Shown here in pieces: positions 35,198 through 44,098 of a stretch of DNA of 64,000 bases. A program made the position numbers and the translations under genes. The notes under the pieces were generated by a model. It saw nothing but the letters and a program-made list of their open reading frames with translations. It did not search any database and had not been told where the DNA came from. The first letter of the stretch is position 1, and each line of letters begins with the position of its first letter. The stretch is from NCBI RefSeq assembly GCF_918698085.1, contig NZ_CAKKLP010000014.1, positions 62,001 through 126,000 on the forward strand. The letters run 5' to 3'. The stretch is from Chryseobacterium sp. Bi04. GTDB taxonomy: Bacteria > Bacteroidota > Bacteroidia > Flavobacteriales > Weeksellaceae.

Positions 35198-36136
35198 TTA
35201 ATATCCTGATTCTTTTTGAGGAGGTTCCGGGTATTTACCTTTGGTGGCTTCCCCTACGGTATTTGCTGTGGTCATGGCAACTACCAGATCATTCAGCATA
35301 CTGCTTGCTGCAGTAGGTGAATTGGGAAGAAGCACCAGATTACTGCGGGTGCTTGCCCCTACAGAATGTAAAGTATCATAGTGTTGGGTTACCACAATAA
35401 GAGCAGATGCTTCATGTGAATTAATCTCTACGTTGTTCAGCATTCTTACAGATTCTTCAAGACCTTTTGCAATTTCTCTTCTTTGATCTGCAATCCCCTG
35501 CCCCTGCAGCTTCTTAGATTCCGCTTCGGCTTTTGCTACGGCTACAATTCTTATTCTCTGCGCTTCTGACTCATATTCGGCAGCTGTTTTCTCTCTTTCT
35601 GCGGCATTGATCCTGTTCATGGCATGTTTCACCTGCTCATCAGGATCTATATCAGTTACCAAAGCTTTGATTATATCATATCCATAACTGTTCATAGCTT
35701 CCTGAAGCTCTCCTTTTACGGCTACTGCAATATCATCTTTTCTTACAAAGACATCATCCAGTTTCATCTTTGGTACTTCAGCACGCACCACGTCAAAGAC
35801 AAAAGAAGTAATTTGATTTTCAGGATTTTCCAAACGGTAATAGGCATCTCCCACCTGGTTTCTGATGACCTGGTACTGAACAGAGATTTTCATTTTTATA
35901 AATACATTGTCCAGCGTTTTTGTGTCAATCATAACATCCAGCTGCTGAATTCTAAGATTCAGTCTTTTGGCAATCTGATCAATAATAGGAAGCTTAAGGT
36001 GAAGCCCTGAATGTTTTACTCCCTGGAATTTTCCAAAACGTTCTATAATAGCAGCAGTTTCCTGTTTTACAACAAAAAATGATGCAAATAAAATAATAAG
36101 CCCGAAGAAAATAACGGGTGCAAGATAAATTCCCAT
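35198..36136 (-). CDS. SPFH/Band 7 membrane protein (stomatin/QmcA type)
   Basis: A 312-aa protein with one N-terminal membrane helix (about 4-24), then a SPFH domain (VVKQETAAIIERFGKFQGV, SVQYQV, DIDPDEQVKHAMNRINAAEREKTAA) and a coiled coil rich in Ala and Glu. Such proteins form large membrane-anchored oligomers that organise microdomains and modulate FtsH-type proteases. No NfeD partner is adjacent. Confidence 0.9.
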   Translation of the reverse strand: MGIYLAPVIFFGLIILFASFFVVKQETAAIIERFGKFQGVKHSGLHLKLPIIDQIAKRLNLRIQQLDVMIDTKTLDNVFIKMKISVQYQVIRNQVGDAYYRLENPENQITSFVFDVVRAEVPKMKLDDVFVRKDDIAVAVKGELQEAMNSYGYDIIKALVTDIDPDEQVKHAMNRINAAEREKTAAEYESEAQRIRIVAVAKAEAESKKLQGQGIADQRREIAKGLEESVRMLNNVEINSHEASALIVVTQHYDTLHSVGASTRSNLVLLPNSPTAASSMLNDLVVAMTTANTVGEATKGKYPEPPQKESGY

Positions 36137-36252
36137 AGTTTAAGTTTTTATAATAAGTAGTAATAATTGATGTTTTGTTAAAACACTGGAAGTTATTCCT
36201 AAGGTTTTAAACAATTTAAACTCTTTCTATAAATATACTACTTATTTTCAAA

Positions 36253-37611
36253 CTAAACGGTCATTCCTATATCGATACCTTTAATCTTTCTATAGAGATC
36301 CGTAGCATAATTATCCGTCATTCCTGAGACAAAATCAATGATTCCAAGGACTTTCTGATAATCTGTTCCGGTTTCATATACAAACTGTCTTGGAAGCAGC
36401 TTCAATGCTTTTTTATCATATGATTTTCTTTCGTCCTCAGGTTTCAGGATAGAAGGAATAAAATGATCCAGCAATTCATACATTACATTATATCCTGCAT
36501 TTTCAATTTCCACTACTGCTTTGTGATTGTAGATCTTTTCTATAGAGAACGATTCTATATCCTGTAAAGCTTTATTTTCAGATTTGTACATATCCAGCAG
36601 ACCATTATCCAAACCGCCTTTAAGAATAGTTTCAAAATTCTGTTTATAGATTTCAAGTGATTTATTGATCAATGCATTGATTGCTTTTGCTCTCAGGTAA
36701 GAGATCTTTTCGTTTTCATTAGAAATGGAAACCAGCTTATCTTTCACTTTATTGATATCGTTACTTTCGGATTTTACCAGCTCAAAAAACAGGTTTTCAC
36801 ACTCGGCAGTTGATACTATCCCCAGTCTGTGGGCATCTTCCATATCAATAATATTATAACAGATATCATCAGCAGCCTCTACCAACCATACAAATGGGTG
36901 TCTTTTGAAAATATAGGGCTCCTCGCTTTCAGCAATCAGATGGGTTCCTTTTGCGATTTCCAGGAATATATCTTTCTCATTCTGGAAAAATCCGAACTTC
37001 TTTCTATGGATAACTCCTTTTTTCCTGGCAACCGCTTCACATGGATACTTGGCGATACTTGCCAGTGTGGAAAAAGTAAGCTGAATACCTCCGGCATCTT
37101 TTCCCTGCTGCTGCTGGGCCAATACTCTTATAGCATTTGCATTTCCTTCAAAATTAACCAGATCTGCCCATTCCTTTTCATTAAATTTTGATTTCAGATC
37201 TTTCTCATTCCTTTCAAAATAACTTGCAATAGCATCTTCACCGGAATGACCGAAAGCCGGGTTTCCTACATCATGGCACAAACATCCCGCAGCAATTACA
37301 TTTCCTAAATTATAGAGATAAAAATTCTTGGAATCTTCACTAAGTTCATTTTTAAAATCTTCAGCAATAAATTCACCAATAATACTTCCTAAACTTCTTC
37401 CTACCGACGACACTTCTAAGGAGTGTGTAAGCCTGTTATGCACAAAAACGCTTCCGGGAAGAGGGAAAACCTGAGTTTTATTCTGAAGTCTTCTGAAGGC
37501 AGAAGAAAAGATAATTCTATCGAAATCCCTTTGAAAATCAGTCCTTGAAGCTTTGGTATGCGGATTATTTCCTGTACGTTGATTGGTGAAAATCTGGTTT
37601 AAATTCATCAT
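36253..37611 (-). CDS. dgt: Deoxyguanosinetriphosphate triphosphohydrolase
   Basis: A 452-aa HD-domain enzyme. The metal-binding set is visible: NRLTHSLEVSSVG (His), CLCHDVGNPAFGHSGEDAI (His-Asp) and LVEAADDICYNIIDMEDAHRLG (Asp). The N-terminal SAFRRLQNKTQVFP motif is typical of dGTPases. It cleaves dGTP to deoxyguanosine and tripolyphosphate and adjusts dNTP pools. Two adjacent ATGs at the start are possible (37611 or 37608). Confidence 0.94.
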   Translation of the reverse strand: MMNLNQIFTNQRTGNNPHTKASRTDFQRDFDRIIFSSAFRRLQNKTQVFPLPGSVFVHNRLTHSLEVSSVGRSLGSIIGEFIAEDFKNELSEDSKNFYLYNLGNVIAAGCLCHDVGNPAFGHSGEDAIASYFERNEKDLKSKFNEKEWADLVNFEGNANAIRVLAQQQQGKDAGGIQLTFSTLASIAKYPCEAVARKKGVIHRKKFGFFQNEKDIFLEIAKGTHLIAESEEPYIFKRHPFVWLVEAADDICYNIIDMEDAHRLGIVSTAECENLFFELVKSESNDINKVKDKLVSISNENEKISYLRAKAINALINKSLEIYKQNFETILKGGLDNGLLDMYKSENKALQDIESFSIEKIYNHKAVVEIENAGYNVMYELLDHFIPSILKPEDERKSYDKKALKLLPRQFVYETGTDYQKVLGIIDFVSGMTDNYATDLYRKIKGIDIGMTV

Positions 37612-37799
37612 TTTTCAAAATTACTTCAAATTTTAGTTTTATGGAATACTATTTAGATTTTTATTAAACAGCAATCTCATTCAAAAAATCTATTATAACC
37701 ACTGTTTTTTCGGTAGAAAAAACCAGCAGAAAAGGCTTTACATTTGAGAAGACTTTAAAAACTTGACTTTACCTATTATTGATTTAAAAAAAATTACCA

Positions 37800-38426
37800 A
37801 TGAAAGACAATGCATGGCTTGAGAAATGGGATGAAAGATACAACAATGAAGAGTTCGTATACGGAACAGATCCCAATCTTTATCTGCAAGCACAATTAAA
37901 ACAATTAAAGCCCGGTTCTATCCTCTTCCCTGCCGATGGTGAGGGACGAAATTCCGTTTATGCTGCTCTTCAGGGATGGAAAGCATCAGCATTTGACATC
38001 AGTACTGAAGGGCAGAAGAAAGCACTGCAGCTCGCAGAACAAAACCAGGTAGCTATTGATTATCAGGTAGGCGAATTATCAACCTTAGGATATCAGGAGC
38101 AACAGTTCGATGCTATTGCTCTTATCTATGCTCATTTTCCTGCTGAAATAAAATCATCAATCCATAGAATGCTTGATGTGTATCTTCGCAAAGGCGGTTT
38201 TATTATTTTTGAAGCTTTCAGTAAGAATCATCTTGATTATATTGCAAGAAATGCCAGTGTAGGAGGTCCGAAAGATATTGAATCGTTATTCTCCATTGAT
38301 GAGATCAAAGCTGATTTTCCTGGTTATGATATTGTGGAGCTGATAGAAACAGAAATAGAACTTAAAGAAGGTTTATTTCACAACGGAACCGGTTCTGTAA
38401 TACGGTTTGCAGGAAGGAAGCAATAA
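37800..38426 (+). CDS. Class I SAM-dependent methyltransferase (TehB-like)
   Basis: A 208-aa protein. N-terminal WLEKWDERYNNEEFVYGTDPN is typical of TehB/thiopurine-methyltransferase-like enzymes. The SAM-binding region (GSILFPADGEGRNSVYAA, about 35-52) has the acidic FDIS partner near residue 65, and FDAIALIYAHFPAE follows. The substrate is unknown. It stands 119 bp before the Fpg/Nei gene on the same strand. Confidence 0.87.
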   Translation: MKDNAWLEKWDERYNNEEFVYGTDPNLYLQAQLKQLKPGSILFPADGEGRNSVYAALQGWKASAFDISTEGQKKALQLAEQNQVAIDYQVGELSTLGYQEQQFDAIALIYAHFPAEIKSSIHRMLDVYLRKGGFIIFEAFSKNHLDYIARNASVGGPKDIESLFSIDEIKADFPGYDIVELIETEIELKEGLFHNGTGSVIRFAGRKQ

Positions 38427-38545
38427 TTACAGATAAAGAATAAGCACAGGTCAGCATATTTTTTGAATATTCTGACCTTTTCAGTATTGGATAAAACAAT
38501 GATTCACTTGGAATAGTATTTGGACTTTTCATAAAAAAGAAAGCT

Positions 38546-39283
38546 ATGCCTGAAGGACCATCTATAATTCTAATGAAAGAAAACCTGCAGCAGTTTGTCG
38601 GCCAAAAGGTAACAGAAGCTTCAGGTAATGCCAAATTTGACAAAGAACCATTTGTGGGTCAGCCCCTTCTGGAAATCCGTACTTTTGGAAAGCAGACGTA
38701 TCTGGTTTTTGAAAAAGCGGCTATCCGTATTCACCTGTTAATGTTTGGCTCTTACAGTATTGATGAGCAGACAAAGCCTGACAAAAGCTTACGTTTAGCT
38801 TTATTGTTTTCAACTGGTGGTATATACTTTTATACCTGTTCTGTAAAACCTGTTGAGAAGGAATACCTTTCTTCAATAGACTGGGAAGCCGATGTACTCA
38901 GTGACTGCTGGAATCCTGCAAAAGCAAAAAAGAAACTGAAGTCAAACCCTGAAATGATGGTTTGCGATGCCCTGATGGATCAGAATATATTTTCGGGAGT
39001 GGGTAATATTATTAAAAACGAAGTGCTTTTCAGAATCGGCGTTCAGCCCGAAAGTTTACTTGGAAACCTTCCTGATAAAAAGCTAAAAGAACTTATTGCA
39101 GAGGCCAGAAATTACAGCTTCGATTTCCTGGAATGGAAAAGAGAATTTACGCTGAAAAAACACTGGCAGGTTCATACAAAAACAATATGCCCAATATGCG
39201 GATTAAAACTGGTCAAGAAACAGACCGGCTTAGGCAAAAGACGAAGTTTCTATTGCGAAAAAGACCAAAAACTGTATGGATAA
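38546..39283 (+). CDS. Fpg/Nei-family DNA glycosylase
   Basis: A 245-aa base-excision repair enzyme. The catalytic N-terminus (Pro2-Glu3 of MPEGPS), the conserved Lys near residue 52 (FGKQTYLVF) and the H2TH segment (LMDQNIFSGVGNIIKNEVLF, about 142-161) are intact. The C-terminal zinc finger starts CPICG, but the second half reads FYCEKDQ, so the fourth usual Cys is an Asp. It excises oxidised bases, Nei-like judging by the start. Activity with an altered finger is plausible but unproven. Confidence 0.88.
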   Translation: MPEGPSIILMKENLQQFVGQKVTEASGNAKFDKEPFVGQPLLEIRTFGKQTYLVFEKAAIRIHLLMFGSYSIDEQTKPDKSLRLALLFSTGGIYFYTCSVKPVEKEYLSSIDWEADVLSDCWNPAKAKKKLKSNPEMMVCDALMDQNIFSGVGNIIKNEVLFRIGVQPESLLGNLPDKKLKELIAEARNYSFDFLEWKREFTLKKHWQVHTKTICPICGLKLVKKQTGLGKRRSFYCEKDQKLYG

Positions 39284-39286
39284 CCA

Positions 39287-39477
39287 TTAATCCGAATTTA
39301 AAAATCCACCGGCATATTTTGTGAAAAACTCTTCCCTGTATACTTCCCCTATCGGAATTTCCGATACATCAATGTATAGAGTATGATTATCAAAGGAGTC
39401 AATATAGTTTATATTGACAACATATGATTTGCTGACCCGTATAAAAGTTTCTCCGGAGATCTTCTGATGGATGGTTT
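39287..39477 (-). pseudogene. C-terminal remnant of a LytTR response regulator
   Basis: On the minus strand an open frame ends at 39287 and reads ETFIRVSKSYVVNINYIDSF, then NHTLYIDVSEIPIGEVYREEF and a short tail ending NSD. This is the end of a LytTR DNA-binding domain. The receiver domain and the start of the LytTR domain are gone; the frame dissolves into the neighbouring plus-strand fragment near 39470. Confidence 0.7.
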
Positions 39478-39811
39478 TCCCAAAAAAGTATTAGTCCGGA
39501 AAAACATCCTTGCCAACGGAAGACTTTCTCTGGGAACGGAAATGGATAATACTTCCTTTTATATGTATAAGAACAGCAGGACCTATGAGTTCCGTCAGCT
39601 GGAGATCAATTCCGGGGTTATTTATGAACACAGCCTTGGCAATAATTTAACAGGAACATTAAAAACCGGAATGAGGGCCGTTCCGCAAGCGAGAGCTTTT
39701 GATAAAGAGGAATCTTTCAAAGACTATATTTTTGAAGCCCACTACAAACCTTCATTCTATTTCAATGTCGGAATATCTTATAATCCTTTTGGAAAACCCA
39801 GAGTAAAATGA
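39467..39811 (+). pseudogene. C-terminal remnant of a DUF6268-like outer-membrane barrel protein
   Basis: A 114-residue frame with alternating hydrophobic strands (SGVIYEHSLGNNLTGTLKTG; FYFNVGISYNPFGKPRVK) and a barrel-type C-terminus. No signal peptide is present, and the first Met falls at the junction with the LytTR fragment, so the 5' part has been lost. A TCTCCGG/CCGGAGA hairpin follows the stop at 39812-39828. It could still be translated, but it cannot make a full barrel. Confidence 0.6.
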
Positions 39812-39855
39812 TCTCCGGTTTCCGGAGAAGCCTGAAAAACTCCGGGAAATAAGAC

Positions 39856-40194
39856 TCAATGGGTTCCCATTTTTGAAAATACATTGATGATAATTACTCC
39901 AAGCACAATAAGTACAATCCCAATAATGGCAGGAAGATCCGGCACCTGTTTAAAGACAATAATTCCAATCATGGTTATAAACACAATTCCTACTCCAGAC
40001 CAGATGGCATAGGTAATGCCTACAGGAATCTCACGAAGGGTAAGGCTCAGACAGTAAAAAGCAGAAGCATATCCTATTACCGTTACAACGGAAGGCCATA
40101 ATTTAGAAAATTCTTCCGATTTTTTCAGAAAAGTAGTGGCTATGATCTCAAATATAATTGCTAAAGCCAGAAAAATATAACTTCGTCCCATCAT
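39856..40194 (-). CDS. Small multidrug resistance (SMR) family transporter
   Basis: A 112-aa protein with four membrane helices and the SMR pattern: the helix-1 glutamate in LALAIIFEIIATTFLKKSE (about residue 16), then YAIWSGVGIVFITMIG. It works as a dimer that exchanges cations or guanidinium-type compounds for protons. Whether it is an EmrE-type drug exporter or a Gdx-type guanidinium exporter cannot be told here. Confidence 0.9.
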   Translation of the reverse strand: MMGRSYIFLALAIIFEIIATTFLKKSEEFSKLWPSVVTVIGYASAFYCLSLTLREIPVGITYAIWSGVGIVFITMIGIIVFKQVPDLPAIIGIVLIVLGVIIINVFSKMGTH

Positions 40195-40930
40195 TATTCT
40201 TTATACAAATGTAATAAAAACAGATATGTATTCTTTCAATTCCGTTTTGAAAGTAAACGACGTACTATATAAAGATCAGCAGATCCCTCAATCAAATATT
40301 TTCCTTCTATTAAAGGGTGTAAACACTTGTTTCTGCTAAGATCATCTCGCTGGCAGACATTAAAAACCCAACTCAAGCTTCAACGCCTTTTGATAAACAA
40401 TTATAACAAAGCATTTTACCTTAGATATAAGTATGCCTCATTTTACGATAATTCCAGCAATAAAGATTTATGACATCCTATTATTTCTCTACATATTGAC
40501 ATAAAAACAAGCGTTAAGGTGTCATATAATCGGACAACTGACAAAAAATCACTGCATAAAAACTAACGGTAAAAATAATTTTTCTTAACATAGAGATCTG
40601 TTTTACGCTCAAATTTCACATTCAAAAACAGGTCAAACGGACGGTATTATGCATTGCATTATTTATTTCTTGTTTTATCAAGTCCAATATAGAAAGCTTT
40701 AAACGCTTAACATTTTCACATAATTTTACGGACAGGACAATAAATGCATTAATAAATTCTCAATAATGTATTAATTTTTTGTAAACAAAAATTAACAAAT
40801 AAGTGAACAAAAACCCTCGCAATACACTGATATACATCATAATATTTTACTTTGGCACGTGATTTGAAAACTGTAATATTGCAATTGAAAGATTGATAAA
40901 AAAAAGTCAAATAATTAAAAATAATACAAA
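40195..40930. other. 736-bp intergenic region
   Basis: No convincing ORF of useful length. The DNA is AT-rich without clear family repeats. Near 40855 it has TTACTTTG, close to a TAnnTTTG -7 box, about 70 bp before the small peptide gene that follows. Confidence 0.5.
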
Positions 40931-41011
40931 ATGGTAACTTATATCGGTATCGCAACATGTTTAGTAGTGTTCACATCATATTTCATGACAGTAAGAAGAG
41001 AAAGAAACTAA
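40931..41011 (+). CDS. 26-aa hydrophobic peptide
   Basis: The frame from ATG 40931 to TAA 41011 encodes a single membrane helix (MVTYIGIATCLVVFTSYFMT) followed by a positive tail (VRRERN). The topology, N-out helix with basic end, is that of small regulatory membrane peptides. It resembles KdpF in size only; no kdp genes follow. A promoter-like box lies upstream and a terminator hairpin about 155 bp downstream. Coding status needs expression data. Confidence 0.45.
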   Translation: MVTYIGIATCLVVFTSYFMTVRRERN

Positions 41012-41377
41012 TTTTAAAAACACAGTAAGCCTATAGAATATCTATACTAATTATATTGTTTTATGTTTTTAGTCTGAAAATCAGGCCTTGCTCTTTTACT
41101 CAACAGGGTAAAAGGGCCCAAAAACATAACAAAAAGATCTTAGTTTCATAACACATTTTAATATCCAAAAGAAAAGCTGAACATACGTTTGGCTTTTCTT
41201 TGTTTTTAGAGGGTACCTAAACTTTACGATATCCATACATCTTATAGAGCCTGATTATTTTTATCCGCAATATGTCTCTACTGCTGACCTACCTATTTAT
41301 TCTTTTTCAGGATGAAACTTCATTCAATAAAGTTTTATCTTTGTATTCCTTAAGAATTAACTATTTGAATTGCCACC
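41012..41377. other. 366-bp intergenic region
   Basis: Between the 26-aa peptide and the AAA ATPase. It holds the terminator at 41167-41206 and otherwise no ORF or repeat that I can support. Confidence 0.5.
41167..41206 (+). terminator. Terminator upstream of the AAA ATPase gene
   Basis: AAAAGAAAAGC and GCTTTTCTTTG form a stem across a 15-nt loop and run into GTTTTT. It ends a plus-strand transcript, probably that of the 26-aa peptide. Confidence 0.65.
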
Positions 41378-42118
41378 ATGAATCTGTACAATCTTATTAT
41401 TCAGGACAAAGAACAAGTAAATCTCAATGATGTATTCCTCAATAAAACCAATAAAGGCTTACTGATACAGCTTATCAAGGAAAACACCTATGTGAAAGAG
41501 CTACAGGAGTACGGCCTTCCCGTGAATAATAAGATCCTTCTTCAGGGGAGTTCAGGATGTGGAAAAACAATGACGGCAAAAGCAATAGCCAATGCTTTAG
41601 GTAAAAATATTATTATCCTCAACCTGAGTAATATCGTTTCCTCGCGTATCGGGGAAACTTCCCAAAATATTAAAATGATATTTGATAAAGCCGCAAGGGA
41701 AAGGTCTGTCCTTTTTCTTGATGAACTGGATCAGATCGGAAAAGCAAGAGGCAGCGATGACAAGGATGTAGGTGAGATGAGAAGGCTTGTAAACACCCTG
41801 ATCCAGTTGATTGACTATTATCCTGAAAATGCACTGCTGCTTTGTGCCACGAACCATCCTGAAATAATAGATACTGCCATATTGCGGCGTTTTCAGCTGA
41901 AGATCAATTATGAAATGCCTTCCGCAGAATTCCTGGGTACTTTCTATGATCAGTTGCTGGCTTCATTCCCTGAAGACCTGAATCATATCGAACGAAAATA
42001 CGGAATTTCTTTTGCTGAAGCGAAAGACCATGCCCTCACTGCTGTAAAATCTGCATTAATCGAAAAGCTGGAAGCTAAGGAAGCTCTTCAGTCAGGAGTT
42101 GAGAGTTATGAGTTATGA
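41378..42118 (+). CDS. AAA-family ATPase
   Basis: A 246-aa single-domain AAA protein with Walker A LLQGSSGCGKTMTA (about 53-66), Walker B VLFLDELDQIGKAR (about 109-122), sensor-1 LLCATNHPE and the arginine finger region ILRRFQ. It resembles the ATPase module of FtsH/proteasome-type AAA proteins but has no protease or N-terminal partner domain. The last six residues (VESYEL) are encoded inside a simple repeat, so the C-terminus is probably not conserved. The partner may be the membrane protein 45 bp downstream. Confidence 0.88.
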   Translation: MNLYNLIIQDKEQVNLNDVFLNKTNKGLLIQLIKENTYVKELQEYGLPVNNKILLQGSSGCGKTMTAKAIANALGKNIIILNLSNIVSSRIGETSQNIKMIFDKAARERSVLFLDELDQIGKARGSDDKDVGEMRRLVNTLIQLIDYYPENALLLCATNHPEIIDTAILRRFQLKINYEMPSAEFLGTFYDQLLASFPEDLNHIERKYGISFAEAKDHALTAVKSALIEKLEAKEALQSGVESYEL

Positions 42119-42148
42119 GTTATTAGTTGAGAGTTGAGAGTTGAGAGT
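42096..42148 (+). repeat. Degenerate GAGTTGAGAGTTATGAGTTA short repeat
   Basis: Tandem 7-8 bp units of GAGTTAT and GTTGAGA types span the AAA gene stop and the following spacer. Such runs are common in intergenic DNA of these bacteria. Confidence 0.8.
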
Positions 42149-42163
42149 GAAAAATAAGGTTAT

Positions 42164-42610
42164 ATGTTTCCATTTACCTATACATTTAAAAGAAAAATCA
42201 CAGCAGACAAAACATTAGAAGATGTAATCAATGCCTTATGCAGCTCATTCACAGAACGGAGCGTGAATGATATCCATATTGACGGCAATACCATCACAGG
42301 AAAAGATAATCTTATAAAACTGGATTTTTCACAAAGATCTCTGCTTGTATTATCTCCTGGCAAAGAATATTTTATTTATAATGAAAACACGAAAATTTTA
42401 ACCTTTAAAACAGAAGCATTTTACCCCACCCTGTTTAATGTAATATATGCAGGAATTCTTTTTTTACTCTTATATAATTTTGTTCATCACTTGATCATAG
42501 AACTTGTAGTGCCTATCTTATTTTTTATTTTAATCACTATTGTCAGCTATTTTCAGCATCAGGAAGTTATTGATAAAGCTTCCAGAATTTTAAATGAACA
42601 CCAGGTTTAA
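42164..42610 (+). CDS. Hypothetical membrane protein
   Basis: A 148-aa protein. A soluble N-terminal half of about 80 residues (MFPFTYTFKRKITADKTLED) is followed by two membrane helices (about 84-102 and 105-126). No family is recognised. It is 45 bp after the AAA ATPase and may be cotranscribed with it, so a membrane anchor or substrate role is conceivable. Confidence 0.65.
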   Translation: MFPFTYTFKRKITADKTLEDVINALCSSFTERSVNDIHIDGNTITGKDNLIKLDFSQRSLLVLSPGKEYFIYNENTKILTFKTEAFYPTLFNVIYAGILFLLLYNFVHHLIIELVVPILFFILITIVSYFQHQEVIDKASRILNEHQV

Positions 42611-42697
42611 ACCTTATTAAAAAACACCCATCCTTTAGTCTACAAATTCGGTATACTTTTTGATTCATAAAACATTAATAACCAAACAAATGCATTT

Positions 42698-42871
42698 ATG
42701 ATTAAAAAATTACTCTCGGGCTGTCTGCTGATGACAGTATTATTCTTTTTTTCATGTGAAAAGGAAAACACACAGATGAAAAGTGAAATCTCCATTGAAA
42801 CTATTTCAATTATAACCTGCCTTACTATGGGTGTTGCCATATTAGTTGCATACAGCTATAGAAGAAGGTAA
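42698..42871 (+). CDS. 57-aa micro-lipoprotein with C-terminal membrane helix (copy 1)
   Basis: The frame gives a lipoprotein signal with the lipid-site Cys at residue 20 (MTVLFFFSC), a short Glu/Lys/Ser linker and a C-terminal helix (IITCLTMGVAILVAY) ending in YRRR. Its leader (AAACAAATGCATTTATG) and its ISIETISII motif recur in the next small gene at 43171, so the pair are paralogs. It is too short for most gene callers. A terminator follows 30 bp after the stop. Confidence 0.7.
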   Translation: MIKKLLSGCLLMTVLFFFSCEKENTQMKSEISIETISIITCLTMGVAILVAYSYRRR

Positions 42872-42898
42872 CTAAATAACAAACTATAATACATTAAG

Positions 42899-42932
42899 GG
42901 CACCTCTTAAAACTGAGAGGTGCTTTATTTTT
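42899..42932 (+). terminator. Terminator of the first micro-lipoprotein gene
   Basis: GCACCTCT and AGAGGTGC form a perfect 8-bp stem with an 8-nt loop, followed by TTTATTTTTT. Confidence 0.85.
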
Positions 42933-43170
42933 TATCATAGAAGAACAACATTAATGATATCTCAGCCGGATTACGGTAAAATCCTTAGTTGAAAAAAGCA
43001 GCATTAAAATTCAACTTAATAAGGAATATTTTAATGAAATTATTACTGTTATTATTTTAAATATAAATATAAAAAAAGCCATTATACAAATAAAATAAAT
43101 CAATTTTCAAACAGCACAAACCCGGTATAATTATTGATTTTAAAATATTAAAAATCAAACAAATGCACTT

Positions 43171-43347
43171 ATGAATGAAAAAAAACCATTGAGATATCTG
43201 TGGATCACAGTATCTTTTCTTTTTTCGTGTTCCCAGCAAAATACATCAGAAAACAAAAGCGAAATTTCAATGGAAACCATTTCGATGATCACCTTCGTTT
43301 TGGTGGGGATTGCAATTCTAGCTGCTTACCCCCGCAAGAAAAAATAA
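43171..43347 (+). CDS. 58-aa micro-lipoprotein with C-terminal membrane helix (copy 2)
   Basis: A second member of the pair: signal region with Cys20 (WITVSFLFSC), linker with KSEISMETISMI, C-terminal helix (FVLVGIAILAAY) and basic end PRKKK. About half of the residues match copy 1 with no gaps inside the ISxETISxI block, and the leader AAACAAATGCACTTATG is shared. The inferred form is a protein lipidated at one end with a membrane helix at the other. Function unknown. Confidence 0.7.
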   Translation: MNEKKPLRYLWITVSFLFSCSQQNTSENKSEISMETISMITFVLVGIAILAAYPRKKK

Positions 43348-43398
43348 CAGGGCTTGAAATGTTCAATAAAGAAGCTGTCCCAAAAGGTCACTGTGTTC

Positions 43399-43420
43399 CG
43401 CAAAGTCTCCTGACTTTGAG
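43399..43420 (+). repeat. REP-like hairpin, left copy
   Basis: CGCAAAGTCTCCTGACTTTGAG contains the stem CAAAGTC/GACTTTG with a TCCT loop. An exact inverted copy lies on the other side of the transposase remnant at 44099-44120. Confidence 0.85.
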
Positions 43421-43486
43421 GCAAATAAAAACCACTATAAAGTATATAATTTACAACTTCGTTAATTATCTTGATAAAAACCAAAT

Positions 43487-44091
43487 ATGAAAGAAGGATA
43501 TGTTATCAGAGAGCAGAAAAGACCTCACTTTTTCACCTGTACTATTATTGACTGGATAGATATTTTTACCCGAAAACATATCGGGATACTATTATAGAAT
43601 GTTTAGGATTCTGCATCAAAAACAAGGGAATGGTTCTTTACGGCTATGTCATCATGAGCAACATTTACCTTTTATTGTACGGTCAAAAGATGGAAAACTT
43701 TCTGATCTAATCAGAGATTTTAAAAAATTTACAGCGAAACAAATATTAGAAAAAATGCAAACAGAAGTGGAAAGCCGAACAGATTGGATTTTAGAACGAT
43801 TTGCCAAAGCTATTGATACTCATTCAAGAAACAAAAATTTTCAGGTTTGGCAATATGGAAATCATGCTGAGGAAATCTTCAGCTTAAAGTTCTTGTGGGA
43901 TAAATTAAATTATATACACCTGAATCCAGTTCGTGCCGGAATTGTAGCAAAAGCAAATCATTATATTTATTCTTCAGCAACCAATTATTCTAATGGAACA
44001 GGAATAATCATTAATTGAAATTGCAGAAAATCCAGTGATTAATGTAAATAGAAGTTCTGAATGCTGGAAATACAACAATTATGATGAATAA
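43487..44091 (+). pseudogene. Broken REP-associated tyrosine transposase (Y1/RAYT)
   Basis: Pieces in different frames add up to one Y1_Tnp-type protein: MKEGYVIREQKRPHFFT, then TIIECLGFCIKNKGMVLYGY and VIMSN, then SKDGKLSDLIRDFKKFTAKQIL, LWDKLNYIHLNPVRAGIVAK and a C-terminal WKYNNYDE. At least three frameshifts are needed (near 43580, 43665 and 44010). The second falls in the HUH histidine motif, which now reads NIYLLL, so the enzyme is dead. Flanking inverted REP hairpins identify it as the RAYT type. Confidence 0.85.
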
Positions 44092-44098
44092 TAACTTA

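Noticed and set aside
40931..41011. 26-aa peptide as KdpF
   Set aside because: Size fits, but no kdpA/B/C follows and the sequence lacks KdpF-like features.
43350..43395. GAAGCTGTCCCAAAAGGTC as an insertion-sequence end
   Set aside because: Similar strings occur at IS ends, but no second end or transposase other than the RAYT remnant is seen.
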